This document shows, piece by piece, positions 14,641 to 29,941 of a DNA stretch of 62,500 bases. The position numbers were made by a program, and so were the translations under genes. Under the pieces are notes generated by a model, which was not told the DNA's origin, did not search any database, and saw nothing but the letters and a program-made list of their open reading frames with translations. The DNA lies in contig NC_135568.1 in the NCBI RefSeq assembly GCF_964340395.1, forward strand, positions 2,755,001 to 2,817,500, written 5' to 3'. This DNA is from Glandiceps talaboti. Its lineage: Eukaryota > Hemichordata > Enteropneusta > Spengelidae. The stretch's first letter is position 1. Every line of letters begins with the position of its first letter.

Positions 14641-15009
14641 ATAAAAAAATCTAGGCTTATTTCTGACAGGTTATATAAAATATTAAAATCAAATTTCTCT
14701 TCCACATCATTGCCCCTAAGCATACAAAAGTAATTTCATGTCGTTAATTGATTCTGAAAAATTCATCAATTGCTTCGAATAAAATTCACAATGTTCTCGC
14801 ATGAACAAATTCAATGATTACCCTAAATAAATGTAACCCGAAAATTTTGAAGTTCGAGCAGATAATAGGGAATATATAGCCTGGCCATTCCAGCACGTCA
14901 ACGTCATTGGATTGGAGATATTTGAATGTAAGTCAAAAAGTCGAAACTTGCTGCAATTTACACTTTCCTTTCTTAGATTCAGCTTGTACAGGTATACTTA
15001 TCTTTATAT

Positions 15010-15139
15010 CCAATATTTTCATTCACCTGGTAAATGCTCGTAACGTAAAGGTTTTGTCACTACTCATCTTTAACTCGTAGTGACAAGGCCCCTTATGTCA
15101 CTCGTGTATTTTCCTTAGTTAAACGAATGAAAATATTGG
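15010..15139. mobile_element. MITE-like hairpin element, copy 1
   Basis: Exact 15-bp terminal inverted repeats (CCAATATTTTCATTC at 15010-15024 and its complement at 15125-15139) enclose internal arms that also pair (TTTTGTCACTAC against GTAGTGACAAGG). Nearly the whole 130 bp can fold into one hairpin. A related, inverted and shorter copy lies at 47228-47302. Confidence 0.65.
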
Positions 15140-15721
15140 TTAATGATGCCTGATCAAAGTGAAGTATAACGTATAGTAAATGGCCTTCTAAGCAGGAAAC
15201 TTTGAAATATTTTCGTTTAGACATGTTATATCCATACACATTCATTTTACAAAGTTATATGAAGATCACGGAGACATTTAGTTGTTTTGTTTGTTGCCGA
15301 TACAATTATGATAACTTTAATGTTTCGTTGTAAACGTTTCAACGTGTTTTCGCTCTAGTTCTTTTATCTGTTTATGCTGCCCTCAACATGTACATTGTGA
15401 TCAAATCTTGATTTCACCAGAAATCTCAGTTGAAGAGTTGTGTTGTCAAAGATGACATTATGCTTCTTTCTTGTCATTACTATGTTGTCTTTGTTAACCT
15501 GTTTTAACTCAAAGGCATCGATGAAAAGTGTCATTTGTTCCATGAAAACAAAGACTTTTTTGTCAGAAAACAACGTCAGATCTACGTTTCGTTTTGTTGA
15601 ATTGTACAGTATGTGACATTTACAGTATCACACGGTCTTCTTGAGTCTCTAAGCTGTTATAGAACATCTAAAATAACACTCCTTGCCTTGTTGCACAACC
15701 AAACTGAGCAGGACTGTACAC

Positions 15722-15828
15722 GTGAATGGTTGTCAGGTATGTACAGTAGAAATAGTCATTACGGACATAGGACTCTAAGCGTGATTGGTTGTCAGGCATA
15801 CACAGTAGAAATAATCATTATGGACATA
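15722..15828. repeat. Tandem duplication, 59-bp period
   Basis: Two copies of about 48 bp begin GTGAATGGTTGTCAGG and GTGATTGGTTGTCAGG and end GGACATA. They are about 85% alike by eye. Confidence 0.75.
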
Positions 15829-17255
15829 TAAATTATTTGCTAGCAAGACGGTTTACGTATGAATTCTACATGTCAAACAAATGAATGACGAAAAAAAGAA
15901 GGGAAATGCCGTTTATCCTCTATGCTTAATTTATAGTTAAACTGATCAAAAAATAACCAATGGAAAAAACCCAGGCTCGGGTCGATGACTCGGAACGTAT
16001 TTCGTCTGATTTAATACGGCAAACGGAATACAATAAATCTTCATTGACATCTTATTTTACAAAAAATGATAACGGATTTGTCGCTAGCTTTAGAATAACT
16101 ACTCTAATATGTTTGAACATTAAAAGTAGAATTTCTTAATATGTAGCTGATTTTTGCCGAAGTTTAGGGTGCCAAGTGAATTTTATCGATAATGAAAGTG
16201 GGTAGAATATTTTGTCGATGTAGCGTAGTCTTACATCACCTTAGTTTGTAAATTGAATTTAAACGTAGGCAAAATACTTGTTTTAAGACCTTTTGGTTTC
16301 GAATTTTCGAACATTGTTTGGTACATTGACATGGTTTTCGAAGTAAATGTTGAACACAACAAAAGTCGTCTGCGCTGCCAAGTTGATATCTGATTTGCTA
16401 TATTTGGCGTCTCGATGATAAAACTCGAACTGCGGAGCGATGAATGACTCTCCAGACTCGCTAATGGATAGATTCATGCAAAGATTAAATCTTAATAAGC
16501 GAATACCTCCGTTTGTATATACCCTGGCCATTAATGAAGGTGTCTTCGCTACCTGGCGCAAAGTAACTTTGCATAACGAGTGTATTCTATGGTATATTTC
16601 AGTAAAAGACTGACAATGTTTTCGAATAAACGTTCTATGGTGCACACAGTGACACGCAGTTTCCATTGACAGATGACGTGGTCATGTCGACATAAGACAG
16701 ATTTTGACAAGATCAAGCTTACATTTTGAAATGCATATATTAACCTAGTTTTAAATAAGTGAGCTGACATTTTTTAATTTTAGAAAGATTTATAGGAATG
16801 CGTCATGGTACGTGTTCAATGTAGTGTGGGTTGTTATATTATAAGCTGAAGGTCACAGCCATGATTATTACTGGAAGCGTATACTATATCACAGCATCTT
16901 AATCAACCGACCAAAGTATGCTACTTCGTTCCTATTTTTTTCTAATTTGGTAAAGATAAACTTACTATTTTTTCGGTGCCACCTTTTTTTGTCTGCGTCC
17001 TAAACAACACAATCTTGAAGCCGTGGTAGACATGTTCTCCTAATGATCATTCTGCAATACCTGGTTGTAAATTGGCTGATAGCCCAATGTCAAGATAACC
17101 AAGTGGGTTTTGTGGCGTATTTGCAGTCTAGAGGGTAGGGAACCAACCGTTTCTAAGGAAAAGAATGCACGCATACACACGGGGTCACAAGTAAGACTAA
17201 AGAATTAAATAATTTCAAGTACATTGCATGTAACATGAGTTAAAGGTTAAGGTAA

Positions 17256-17622
17256 AGGTTGGTGGTGGCAACTTAATTAAAATCACAACTAAGCGTTCAG
17301 GTTGTCTTCCGACACGTGCTCGTACGTGTTGTTCGCGTGAATTACTTACAAGTTCAGTACTATCGAATTACTTTCGTCGAGTGAATCCGAAGCAGTCACA
17401 CACTGTTGTTAGGGTTGCAGTTAGCATTTCAGAATGCCAGCCCGTAGCAGGATTCCACGAAGTTCTACAGTGCACAGTTAGTGTACAACTTCAGAGTCCA
17501 TACAGCAATCAGCAAGGCTGCAACCAAGATGATGTTCGGTCGTCAGCCGGCGAAGCAAACGTGATCCGTTTCACGAGGACGGGTTCTCCGACATTTGTAT
17601 AGTGCCCTATCCACCACCAACC
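17256..17622. repeat. GC-richer patch bounded by 12-bp inverted repeats
   Basis: GGTTGGTGGTGG near 17257 is exactly complementary to CCACCACCAACC near 17611. The enclosed about 350 bp looks more GC-rich than its flanks. It could be a small transposon or a chance pair of low-complexity words. Confidence 0.3.
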
Positions 17623-18767
17623 ACCTGTACTCTAATATGCTAATAATAGCCACCAACCATCCTATTAAATTTACATAAACGGAATATCGACCGACTAAGG
17701 ATCAGTCTAGTATACTTTACAAAACTCACCTTGTGACACCCAAATTGAAACGTCGCATATAAGTTTGTCTACTCGAAATAAAGATTTGATTTTCCTACTG
17801 TGAGTCAGAGTTAAGATTTGATATTATCATCTTTCTGTGAACATGTCAGTACAAATATCGCAAATTGCAGAGATTAAAAAGAGAGATTAAACTTGTACAT
17901 TACACAATAGAGCAATATTGAAGCAGGTCTTGATTTGATTCTGCCTCAATTAAACTCTGTTTTATCATCTCAAATTTGAATATCTGAAACGTTAGAAATA
18001 AATGGTCGTCGTTTTGTCGTCTCCCCGCACTTCCTGGCGAACATTCTTTTTTCATTCATATTTGATTACAGTACTACCACGGAAAACAAGCTATTGACAA
18101 ACAAACAAAGATAGACACAAATTAAGACCAGTATTGCTGCATGTGGTAGATTGACAAAGTGAGTGACAGTGGTGTCTTGGTTGTGTGGATATAATCCCAG
18201 GATGTAACGATCTTGTAATCAAACTGAGTATAGACACTAATGAGGTTGAATGTGACAACATTTGAGAAAACCTTGCTATCGGGGACGCCTCTCCCTACTG
18301 TGCGTGTAATTACACCAACACCAGTTTCCAGCTCATGTCAACATGTTGCAATAACAGATTAGTTTGTGTCTGTAGCTATCTGTTAGTTGAATTGCCGTTG
18401 TCGTATCTACACATAGTGTTTCCAATGTTGATGATATCAAAACAGTAACTTCAAGTACGAATAATACTCTTCTTTGAAATGATCACAGCATCACTACACA
18501 TTACAGTTTGTTTCCCTAATACACCAATTGATGCCACTGTTTTTCTACCCACAATTTTTACTATAGACATATTGTTTTACTAGATTAGGCCGAGATTTCA
18601 GGAAATATGTTCATTCCTTTATTTTCTTCTTGTTTACATAGTTCGCTAAGAAAAGTATTATTTTTTTTCAGAACGAGTCGTGTAATTTTTCAGTATCGAC
18701 ACTTCTAAGGGATTATATATTGATTATGTTTTAAGAACGAATTGTGATGTGTTATTTTTCATCACCC

Positions 18768-18903
<136 letters not shown>

Positions 18904-19468
18904 CTAGAACGGGGACACACAGAACAACAGCCCAGGCGAACACAGAGATAATACTACATATTAGGGAATTGTACATGCTAGGGAAGTAACAGAGAGAGAA
19001 AATGGAAATGCTAAGATTTCAACTTGTTTTCCTTAGTACACTATCCCTTGCAATTCATCACAGACTTACGAAATATTAATGACTAATTCAACTACATGTA
19101 TGTGCTTATCGGAATTCTCGTACATTTAGTCCTCGAATTTGATTAACTGTTGTCGGGGTATAATCAACAAGAAGAACGAGCTCCTAAATATTTTAGGCTT
19201 AAACTCTGATTTACAAAGATATCATCTATTCTGCAATCAATAATGTACTCTAGCGTATCTTAGATGTACGTGCTAGAGGTGTACTTGACATGGCTATTGC
19301 TATATTTATAACACTAAATTGTATTGGGAATACTAACAACTGAATGACAAGTTCTTGGACAGACTCCCGGGAAAACTATCGTCCCTTGGGAAGTCTTGTC
19401 GTAAGTACATGATTGTCCAAATACCAAAGCAAATTAGCGCGCACGCGTGCGAGAGAGATGACGAATGG

Positions 19469-19495
19469 GAGAGAGAGAGAGAGAGAGAGAGAGAG
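19469..19495. repeat. (GA)n microsatellite
   Basis: Short pure GA run inside a purine-rich, GACA/GAGA-rich patch that extends to about 19,660. Confidence 0.85.
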
Positions 19496-20781
19496 GGTGA
19501 GAAACGAAGACAAGATAGACAGAGGCAAAGAGAGACAGAGCGGGTGAGAGAGGGACAGAGAGAGACACAGGCAGAAACATCAAACCAGGCAGACAAATGG
19601 GTGGGTATGTAGACAGACTTGTAAGTAAGACAAGTAGGCAGGTAGGCAGAGAGAATGACAAAAGTTTCTGCTGTTTAAGCATACAGATATACGATGTATG
19701 TGTGATGTGTTTCAACAGTGGGGCTATGATTAGAACTGGTCATTGTTAAAGACAGCAAGGGGCGATCTAATGGGGACACAACTCAAACAGGAATGTATTC
19801 ATTTAATACTACAAATAAATCTAGCAGAATGGGAAAAAAGGCGCAAAAATGGAAAATGGGTTACGAAGAGATATTTTAGTTAGCCTTGTGTATGATCAAT
19901 GTTGTACGTTGTGAAGTCACGCATTATCATTAGTCATAATAGCCGCTTGATACATGCAGGACAAAGAAAACAACTAGAATAATACAAGATGAAAAAAAAG
20001 ACAGACAGACAGACAGACCGAGACAGACAGACCGATACGTCCTGGAGATACACGACGGGTGGACAGGGTAAATAAAAGACGGAAAATGTACGACGATACC
20101 ACACTATATAGGAATATTAATATATTTGAATTAAACAAGACGTGCTAACCGTTGCATAGATCTTTACAGTGTTGTAAGTGATGTGAATCGAGTGACATTT
20201 TAGTTTGCAAATATAATTACATGCATATGTCTATGAAAATTGAATTTTGTTTATTTTGTGTCATTTTAATCCTACTAATGGATATTTGAGACAGAGCGTG
20301 ACTTGCAGCTTTAAATGCTTATTGTTTGAAAGTATTGTTTGAGTCAATAATATATACCTGGATGGTGTCATGATGAAAGCTCTCAAATAATATAATCGAT
20401 ATCAATGCAATTAGTTCATTAGCGTGGCGATGATAGCAATATGTTCAATTATAGCATACTTGAAAATTTTTACATATTTGCAATGTCTTTTTTTTTTAAA
20501 AACAACAACATTTTTTAAATTTGATTTTATAACTTGAAGCGTACAATTTAGCCCCAAGTGAACCACAACACAGACTTTTGTTATGTATATTTTCAATTAC
20601 TATTTGACATTGCGTAAATACCATAGCGTTCATCATCAGCGCTATTATGCAAAACAGACTCCGGCAATTGCTTACCTCTAAGCGGTAACTCGCGTTGCTT
20701 TTATTCAGTTTGAGGGCAAATAGTTTGATTATCATTACGCAGTGAAGCAAAGAAGATAATAATTGTGTAAGTTGGTTTCTT

Positions 20782-20925
20782 GTTAGAGCATAGACATTGA
20801 GGTAGTCAGAGGTAGTAAGACGATATAGAGCATAGACAATGGCAGGTTATAGTTAGAGGTAGTAAGACGATATAGAGCATATACAATGACAGGTTATAGT
20901 TAGAGATAGTAAGACGATATAGAAG
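20782..20925. repeat. Tandem repeat, about 47-bp period, three copies
   Basis: Three copies share GTAGTAAGACGATATAGA. The second and third also share CAGGTTATAGTTAGAG. Confidence 0.8.
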
Positions 20926-21143
20926 GTATTCATTCAACATCGTCACAAAAACATGGCAAACAAGAGTCGTTTGAAACTATATCCTTTGTTGTATTACATC
21001 AACTTGTCATGGTTAATTATTGCCTTTAGTTCTCTTCCAGTTTAGAGTTTCCATTACAAGCGATCCTGGAAGATACCGTCTGAGCAACATTAAGCTTGTC
21101 TCGGAGAATTCTTGAACTCTGGAGATCGGCGCGATAGAAATTC

Positions 21144-21178
21144 GATTGATTGATTGATTGACTGATTGATTGATTGAA
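21144..21178. repeat. (GATT)n microsatellite
   Basis: About eight tetramer units with one interruption (GACT). Confidence 0.9.
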
Positions 21179-23680
21179 ACCGTAGGTGGGGGCCCAGGGT
21201 GACCGAGCGACTGTAATATGTAAGCCAAATGTTTGTGTTACACCATTTTGTGAGGAAAAGGTTGTAAATTTAAGGATAGCTTTTGTTTGTTACTTGTCTG
21301 TGATATTATCCATAATTCGCCTCAATAAAAAAAATCCAAAATAATGTCGTAAAGGGATACAGAGAATAAACTATAGGGTACACGGTAGAGTGTATATCTG
21401 CGGCAACTATAAGTACATGCATAAGATACGATGTATCGTACCATGGTATCATGTAGTAGTTGAAAAATTTGATGTAGGGCTGAACAACAAGACGTACTTC
21501 ACAGTCTACATTGAGAAGTGGTGAGGTTGAAATCTGTACTTTGGTCACCCAATCTGTTGCTTGAGTTGACGTGTACATAGGTGTGCTCACCTCATTCAGA
21601 ATGTTCCTACCAAATGACGTCATCTAGTCGCAATATGCAAATGCGTCACTAAAGTCCGTGGTATTAGCACCAAAAATACGTCTAATATTTTTATCGTCTT
21701 TGTTTTCTTATCAATACATCCTTGATGTAATACCAAAACTATTATCAATAAAGACATGACATTTCTATGTCCTAGTTGAAGTTCACATATTTCGCCGGTC
21801 ATAAATTTCTGAATTTCACGTCACTTCCTGAGATTCTCTTAGATATGAAAGTACCTTTTTTTACTCTATTTGTTCGCTTTATTCGTTGGTTGGAATGAAT
21901 ACAGAATGTTTTATCTGCTAGATCATTCCTCATGGGATGTAATATATACATAGTAACATGGAAAAGGCTTTCAACTCTGTGTTTTGTTCGCAAGGTGCAT
22001 TCTGGTTCATCCGAATCACATAAAGAAAGTATTCATAAGGAAGATCAAATTAGACATAAAAGCTGATAACTATCAGTCCACCTTTCATAATGAAATTACA
22101 TGTAGTGTTCTTAGGGTAGTTACACTGTTTGAATACTACGACGATTCAGATGGGTTATTAGGGAATACAACAGACGAGACAATGTTATCAATGAAATAGT
22201 GTTTATGATGTGCATGTCTGTTAATAAACACATTTGTAGAAATCCATTACTCCCTGTCGTCTCATATTTCTTGTATCTTTAGAGCAAGAGTCGAAGAATG
22301 ATATATTTTCAAACGTGACATATTTACGCCTGATCCTTATCACCTGGTTTATGCCCAGATGTCGAATACACGACTACTATTAATGGTCTCATTTTGCTAG
22401 TGCATGGCAATGCATTTCGTTGGGCTGTTGGGGGCATTTAAACGTTGACGCTTTTTATTTACCCGTTAATTTCAAATTGATAGTTTGTAAGATACAAAAA
22501 CGCAAATGAAACTTGATAAGCTCATGTGAACAAAACCACATACAAAACACAAAACGCCAGTCAGAGATCTTCTGAGATAACGCTCAGATTGACACAAAAT
22601 GCCACTGAATCCGGGATCGTCTGAGACAAGACTCAACTCTGAAATTCTGATTAGTTCTCGCCCTATTAACAGAGCATCGTCAGGTCAGTAAATATGAGAA
22701 CAGTGGTGTGATATGTACAGGCACAGACAAGACAAACTAAGATACGAAAAACTCAGTACAAAGGAAAGTGCTGAACTAAAACGAGGTAGAAGTTTGAAAA
22801 GGAAAAGCAACAGTTAGAGTGGTAGACAGCTAGTGACTTTCAGAGTATTCTGAATTGACAAGATTATTATAATTTATGTAATCTGAATTCTGGAAAAGAA
22901 ATATGGTTTGTGATTTAATTTACCAGGAATTTGGACGCTTAATTAAATGATTGACGTTTTTGCAATCTCTGTAGCAACTGTGATTGACTCAAAGCATATA
23001 CTGATGACGTTTGGGTAAAATTTGGTTGGGAAACCTAATACGCTGTGTATTAATTGATCAAAAATGAAATCACAATAATTTGCATTATTTTCTCAGTATA
23101 CCACGTGGTTCATGTTTGCCATGTGATATTCTGAAAGGAATGAAGAGTTACCATACATGCAACTTTATTCGCTGAGGACAAAATTAGTTCAAACATATCC
23201 CCACGTACTCTGTACATGTAGCTGTAGAGTAAATCAACATTATGCGGAAGTCTGAGCTCAACTGCTAGGTAGAAACGTGTAGGCTATTACTCCACCACAT
23301 ACTTTTGAAGTTTGTACTCTTATCTAAAAGTCTTTAAAAACACCACAATTTTGATCAACACAGAGTTTTTGGGAAACTAAAACTACCGGCTTGCCAAATC
23401 AGTGTTATGATGTTTTGGTAAGTTGATAGTAAGTTCTTCAAATAACGCTAGGCAATCATTAGCTTGCAGTTTGGTCAATAAAATTGGCGCCTTTATCCTA
23501 ATCTTTAGACGGTCTACGAATAATTAAGAATCTCACAAGTGACACTTCACACCTTTGCAAACCGTCTCCTCCAGGGTTTATATTTGCACCGTAAAAAGTC
23601 GCACTTAACTCTTAAAAGGGGAATACATTATATACACCTTGTATACACTTTGTGACGGGGAGGGTAGCAACGAGTCCTGT

Positions 23681-23789
23681 TTATCTCAGTGCATCAATAA
23701 TGGTTGTCAGGTCGTTTACTGACTTTACATCCCAATATTTCATCATTTCCAAGTACTCGACTTTCTTATATGTTCCATGCAGTATAATT
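23681..23789 (-). CDS. Candidate 3'-terminal coding exon, no recognised family
   Basis: On the minus strand a near-consensus acceptor (TTATTTCTTTTATTACAG, ending at 23790) is followed by an exon entering in phase 2. It encodes about 35 residues starting IILHGTYKKVEYLEMM and ending in TAA at 23681. The segment looks coding by codon use and acceptor quality, but I do not recognise it and found no matching upstream exon. No AATAAA follows closely. Confidence 0.25.
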
Positions 23790-24403
23790 CTGTAATAAAA
23801 GAAATAATCACATATGTTTCTGTTTGTACATATATATACGAATATTAATAATAGCAAAATTGATAAATTCATCATCATTAAAAATATATCAATGAGTCAT
23901 GGAAACATACATTTTTGATTATTTAATGCATTGGATAAAAGTAAATCAAGATTCAAGCTATTTATGTAATACAATAATGAGACCATTAGCGAGACGACCT
24001 TTCAAGGTGTTGATAATTGCTATTAGCGATGCGTTATCGATGTTAAGATAACGTTGCTATTTATAATAAAACCAATATCGAAATAGGTTACTGCTTCCTT
24101 CGCCTAGTAGGGACAGTTGTAGTTTTTCCATTTAATGCGGTTTTGTACATTCTTGGCAGAAAGGTTTGTGATTTGTATTGAAATGGGAGAGTTGGGATAT
24201 ATGACGTCAAATTCTATAATTCAAACGAACGTTATTTAACATCGAATATTGGCATTGATAGTAAACTGAGTATGAAAACCACTTTTGAAGATATTATACA
24301 TTGCGGTGACTAGATCACGACTTGTGGATGACCGTGTACGAAGGGACGTTGTTCTATGTAGCTAACAATTGGTGAAATAGTCAGTTTGAGGCATATCACC
24401 AAT

Positions 24404-24457
24404 TTGTCAGTCAGTCAGTCAGTCAGTCAGTCAGTCAGTCAGTCAGTCAGTCAGTCA

Positions 24458-24528
<71 letters not shown>

Positions 24529-24553
24529 ACTCAGTCGGTCTGTCTGTCTGTCT
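24404..24553. repeat. (CAGT)n-(CTGT)n compound microsatellite
   Basis: About 14 CAGT-type units switch to about 20 CTGT-type units, then a short mixed tail. Same motif pair as at 3269 and 4071. Confidence 0.95.
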
Positions 24554-25053
24554 AACTGATTCAAAAATATGATATATTCGGACTTAATCGAGGAAGCTAA
24601 AAAGAGTAGCGATTAATGCTGACATTATTTATTTATGCAATCTTATTAAACGATAACACGTGACCTGTCACATCACCTTATAAATCTAAATCCGGATGAA
24701 CTTAGAGAAAAGGACACTAATAAAACCAGACCCTCCTAAATAATCCTCACTATTGCCATTCTTAACATGCACGCAGTCAGAACTTACCGCCTCGGGAAAT
24801 CATTTGAATACAACTCATTTCAGAACGACATTCCTAGAGAATAGGCGTGTATAAAATAAATTAATAAATGGTCGCTTGAATACTATGAAACATTTATCAT
24901 TTGTCTTTCCCATACCGTTTTGTTTGCATTCAGCGCCAACAATACTATTATTACGGTGATCACTCAATTCCAGTCATAAATCTAAGCGGCATTATAAAGG
25001 ATTCCAGCATCATATGACATGATTACAGCAGTTGTCATAAATCCTTATTTCTC

Positions 25054-25140
25054 ATTGGTTAGTATTATTGAAATATGAATCATGAAGTGCGCCCTCTGTA
25101 CTAAAACATATAAAGGTGAATCGTTAACGACCACCTCAGA
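25054..25140 (+). promoter_or_regulatory. Core promoter of the small secreted peptide gene
   Basis: An inverted CCAAT box (ATTGGTT, 25054-25060) is followed by TATAAAG (25109-25115). An initiator-like CTCAGA has its A at 25138, 29 bp from the TATA start. Spacing and order match a classical TATA/Inr promoter. The transcription start is inferred, not shown. Confidence 0.55.
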
Positions 25141-25218
25141 ATCAAGTGAAACTTCATTCTATACATCGTTAAGACGACTAGTCGTGTACTTGTTAATTAT
25201 TAACCCACAGATTGTACG
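25138..25218 (+). other. 5' UTR exon of the small secreted peptide gene
   Basis: Runs from the predicted start to the donor TACG|GTAAGG at 25219. It pairs with the acceptor TTTAAATTTCAG ending at 25662, giving a 444-bp intron located just upstream of the initiator ATG. Confidence 0.5.
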
Positions 25219-25668
25219 GTAAGGACGTTAGAAATTCGTTTCAGGATCTAGGCGCTTAGATTCAAGAAGAGCCAAGATTAGGATTTTCAGATTAACCTTT
25301 TTTTTTTGTTCATGGTCTATCATTGAGTGACGTTCTATGATAACAAATCATTAATGGTCTTTTTTTCATCTTTTTCTAATAATATTCTTCTGAACTGATT
25401 AATCGCAAACACGTTTTTGACCATAAATTTAAGTCATCGAAACTCTTTTTCTATTTATTGAAAGAGCTGATGACAAATGTGTTTTACTCATACATTTAAG
25501 TTATGGGAGCTCGTTCTACGTTCTCTTTTTAATGAGTTCATCTCAATCATGTCAGGTTCATACAGGTTTCTGTCATCGGAACTTTTTGGACAACAATTCA
25601 AAACCACTAAAACCTTTTAAGGTATACTTATACTCACATTTCGCTTTTTTTTTAAATTTCAGACGAAA

Positions 25669-25947
25669 ATGTTTTCCAGGACATCCGTTATTGCCATCCT
25701 TCTGACTGTCATGGTCTGTGTATATTCGAGTTTAGCCGTTAATATTTGTAAAACAAAGACTGGCAGACGCATGAAAAGCTGCAAACCAGGTTCAAGGCGA
25801 CTTGGGAAACGAGGAGATGAATCAATAACTGCAGTGGACGCAATCATGGCACTCTTGAAGTCTGCAGCTAATGTTGTACAAGACATGGATAATGAAGAAA
25901 TCAGCCAGCTGTTAGAAGATGCATCGTCAAGCGAGGAGGATAAGTAA
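25669..25947 (+). CDS. Secreted cationic peptide precursor (neuropeptide/hormone or antimicrobial candidate)
   Basis: 92 residues. The ATG lies six bases after a good acceptor (AG at 25661-25662). Residues 1-23 form a signal peptide with core VIAILLTVMVCVYSSLA and a likely cut before VNIC. The mature segment follows directly: a 12-residue Cys ring, CKTKTGRRMKSC, then KPGSRRL and Gly-Lys-Arg (residues 46-48), the standard site for dibasic cleavage and C-terminal amidation. The rest (about 44 residues, from GDESITAV to SSSEEDK) is acidic and probably helical. The order signal / peptide / GKR / acidic propiece is that of many prohormones. A cationic peptide with an anionic propiece also fits antimicrobial precursors. 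The ring size equals that of somatostatin-14, but the Phe-Trp-Lys core is absent. GRR inside the ring and SRR after it are further possible dibasic cuts. The TAA overlaps a possible donor (AA|GTAAGA), so an extra exon cannot be excluded, although AATAAA lies at 25981. I do not recognise the family. Confidence 0.7.
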   Translation: MFSRTSVIAILLTVMVCVYSSLAVNICKTKTGRRMKSCKPGSRRLGKRGDESITAVDAIMALLKSAANVVQDMDNEEISQLLEDASSSEEDK

Positions 25948-25980
25948 GACATGTTTATGTTTGTTAATTATTAGCAAGAC

Positions 25981-25986
25981 AATAAA
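25981..25986 (+). terminator. Polyadenylation signal AATAAA
   Basis: Canonical hexamer 34 bases after the stop codon of the small peptide gene. It supports 25947 as the true end of the reading frame. Confidence 0.55.
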
Positions 25987-29298
<3,312 letters not shown>

Positions 29299-29514
29299 CT
29301 AATTAAACGTATGCATCAAACTTTTCATCGCGTTGAAAAATGTTTCATCGGCCTCTCGTGAAGCGATGGAGACAAGCCAGTTAACCCAGTACTTGTTAGC
29401 CGTAAAACTTCTATGCATTTGTTTAGCGTCTAGTGTTACGATTGACGGGAGGACATTCACTTTATAGATCACACTGATGAGCCATGCACAGACAAGGAAA
29501 AATATACAGCGCAT
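29299..29514 (-). CDS. Possible small secreted protein
   Basis: A complete 71-codon ATG-to-TAG frame. The N-terminus MRCIFFLVCAWLISVIYKV is a plausible signal peptide. The rest is amphipathic, with KYWVNWLVSIASREADETFF and the end NAMKSLMHTFN, and no cysteines after the leader. Third positions look GC-richer than the flanks. It could be a single-exon helical peptide hormone or cytokine-like protein. No dibasic processing site, recognised family, TATA box or poly(A) signal supports it, so chance remains a real alternative. Confidence 0.3.
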   Translation of the reverse strand: MRCIFFLVCAWLISVIYKVNVLPSIVTLDAKQMHRSFTANKYWVNWLVSIASREADETFFNAMKSLMHTFN

Positions 29515-29657
29515 AGCAGGTTACTGTTCGATCACGGGCGCTGTTTGATACGTACAGCCACCCAAACACAAATAAGAAACGGCAAATGCTACACTTAAAG
29601 ATATCAAGACTGAATGTATACAGTTTCTTGCTTCATTCTGTCAAAATGAAATGAACT

Positions 29658-29890
29658 AACGTGCCACCATGCAGACTTCAAAGACAGACGTGACACCCAC
29701 ATGTCTGCCCCTAGTTGCATGTCCTTTAAGTAGTTTATTATATTCAGACTTAATAAAGCAAGACATTGCTACCTTGCTATCTTAAAGTGAACAATGTGTA
29801 GGTTCTTATCGGTCTCTGCCTAATTGTATCAAACAGAGCCAGTGAACAGTAATATGCAATGCACTGTATGTATTCGTGATTCAAGCAACT
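29658..29890. mobile_element. Dispersed repeat, copy 2 (unclassified)
   Basis: Counterpart of 14409-14640 in the same orientation, beginning TGCCACCATGCAGAC and diverged by substitutions and indels. Length is about 230 bp with no recognisable terminal structure. Confidence 0.5.
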
Positions 29891-29941
29891 AAACGAGACA
29901 ATTTTAAGTCGATGACTGTACAAGCATTCGTTCGAATAGAG

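Noticed and set aside
15364-15573. 69-codon minus frame beginning near a Met-rich start
   Set aside because: It looks somewhat coding, but there is no acceptor, promoter or family, and the length is within chance.
16283-16666. 127-codon minus-strand frame, the longest outside repeats in the left part
   Set aside because: At this base composition several 100-130-codon frames are expected by chance in 62 kb. No domain, codon bias or splice signal was noted.
21306-21623. 105-codon minus frame with DWVTKVQIS reminiscent of discoidin domains
   Set aside because: Only a few residues agree, and the rest of the domain signature and its Cys pair are absent.
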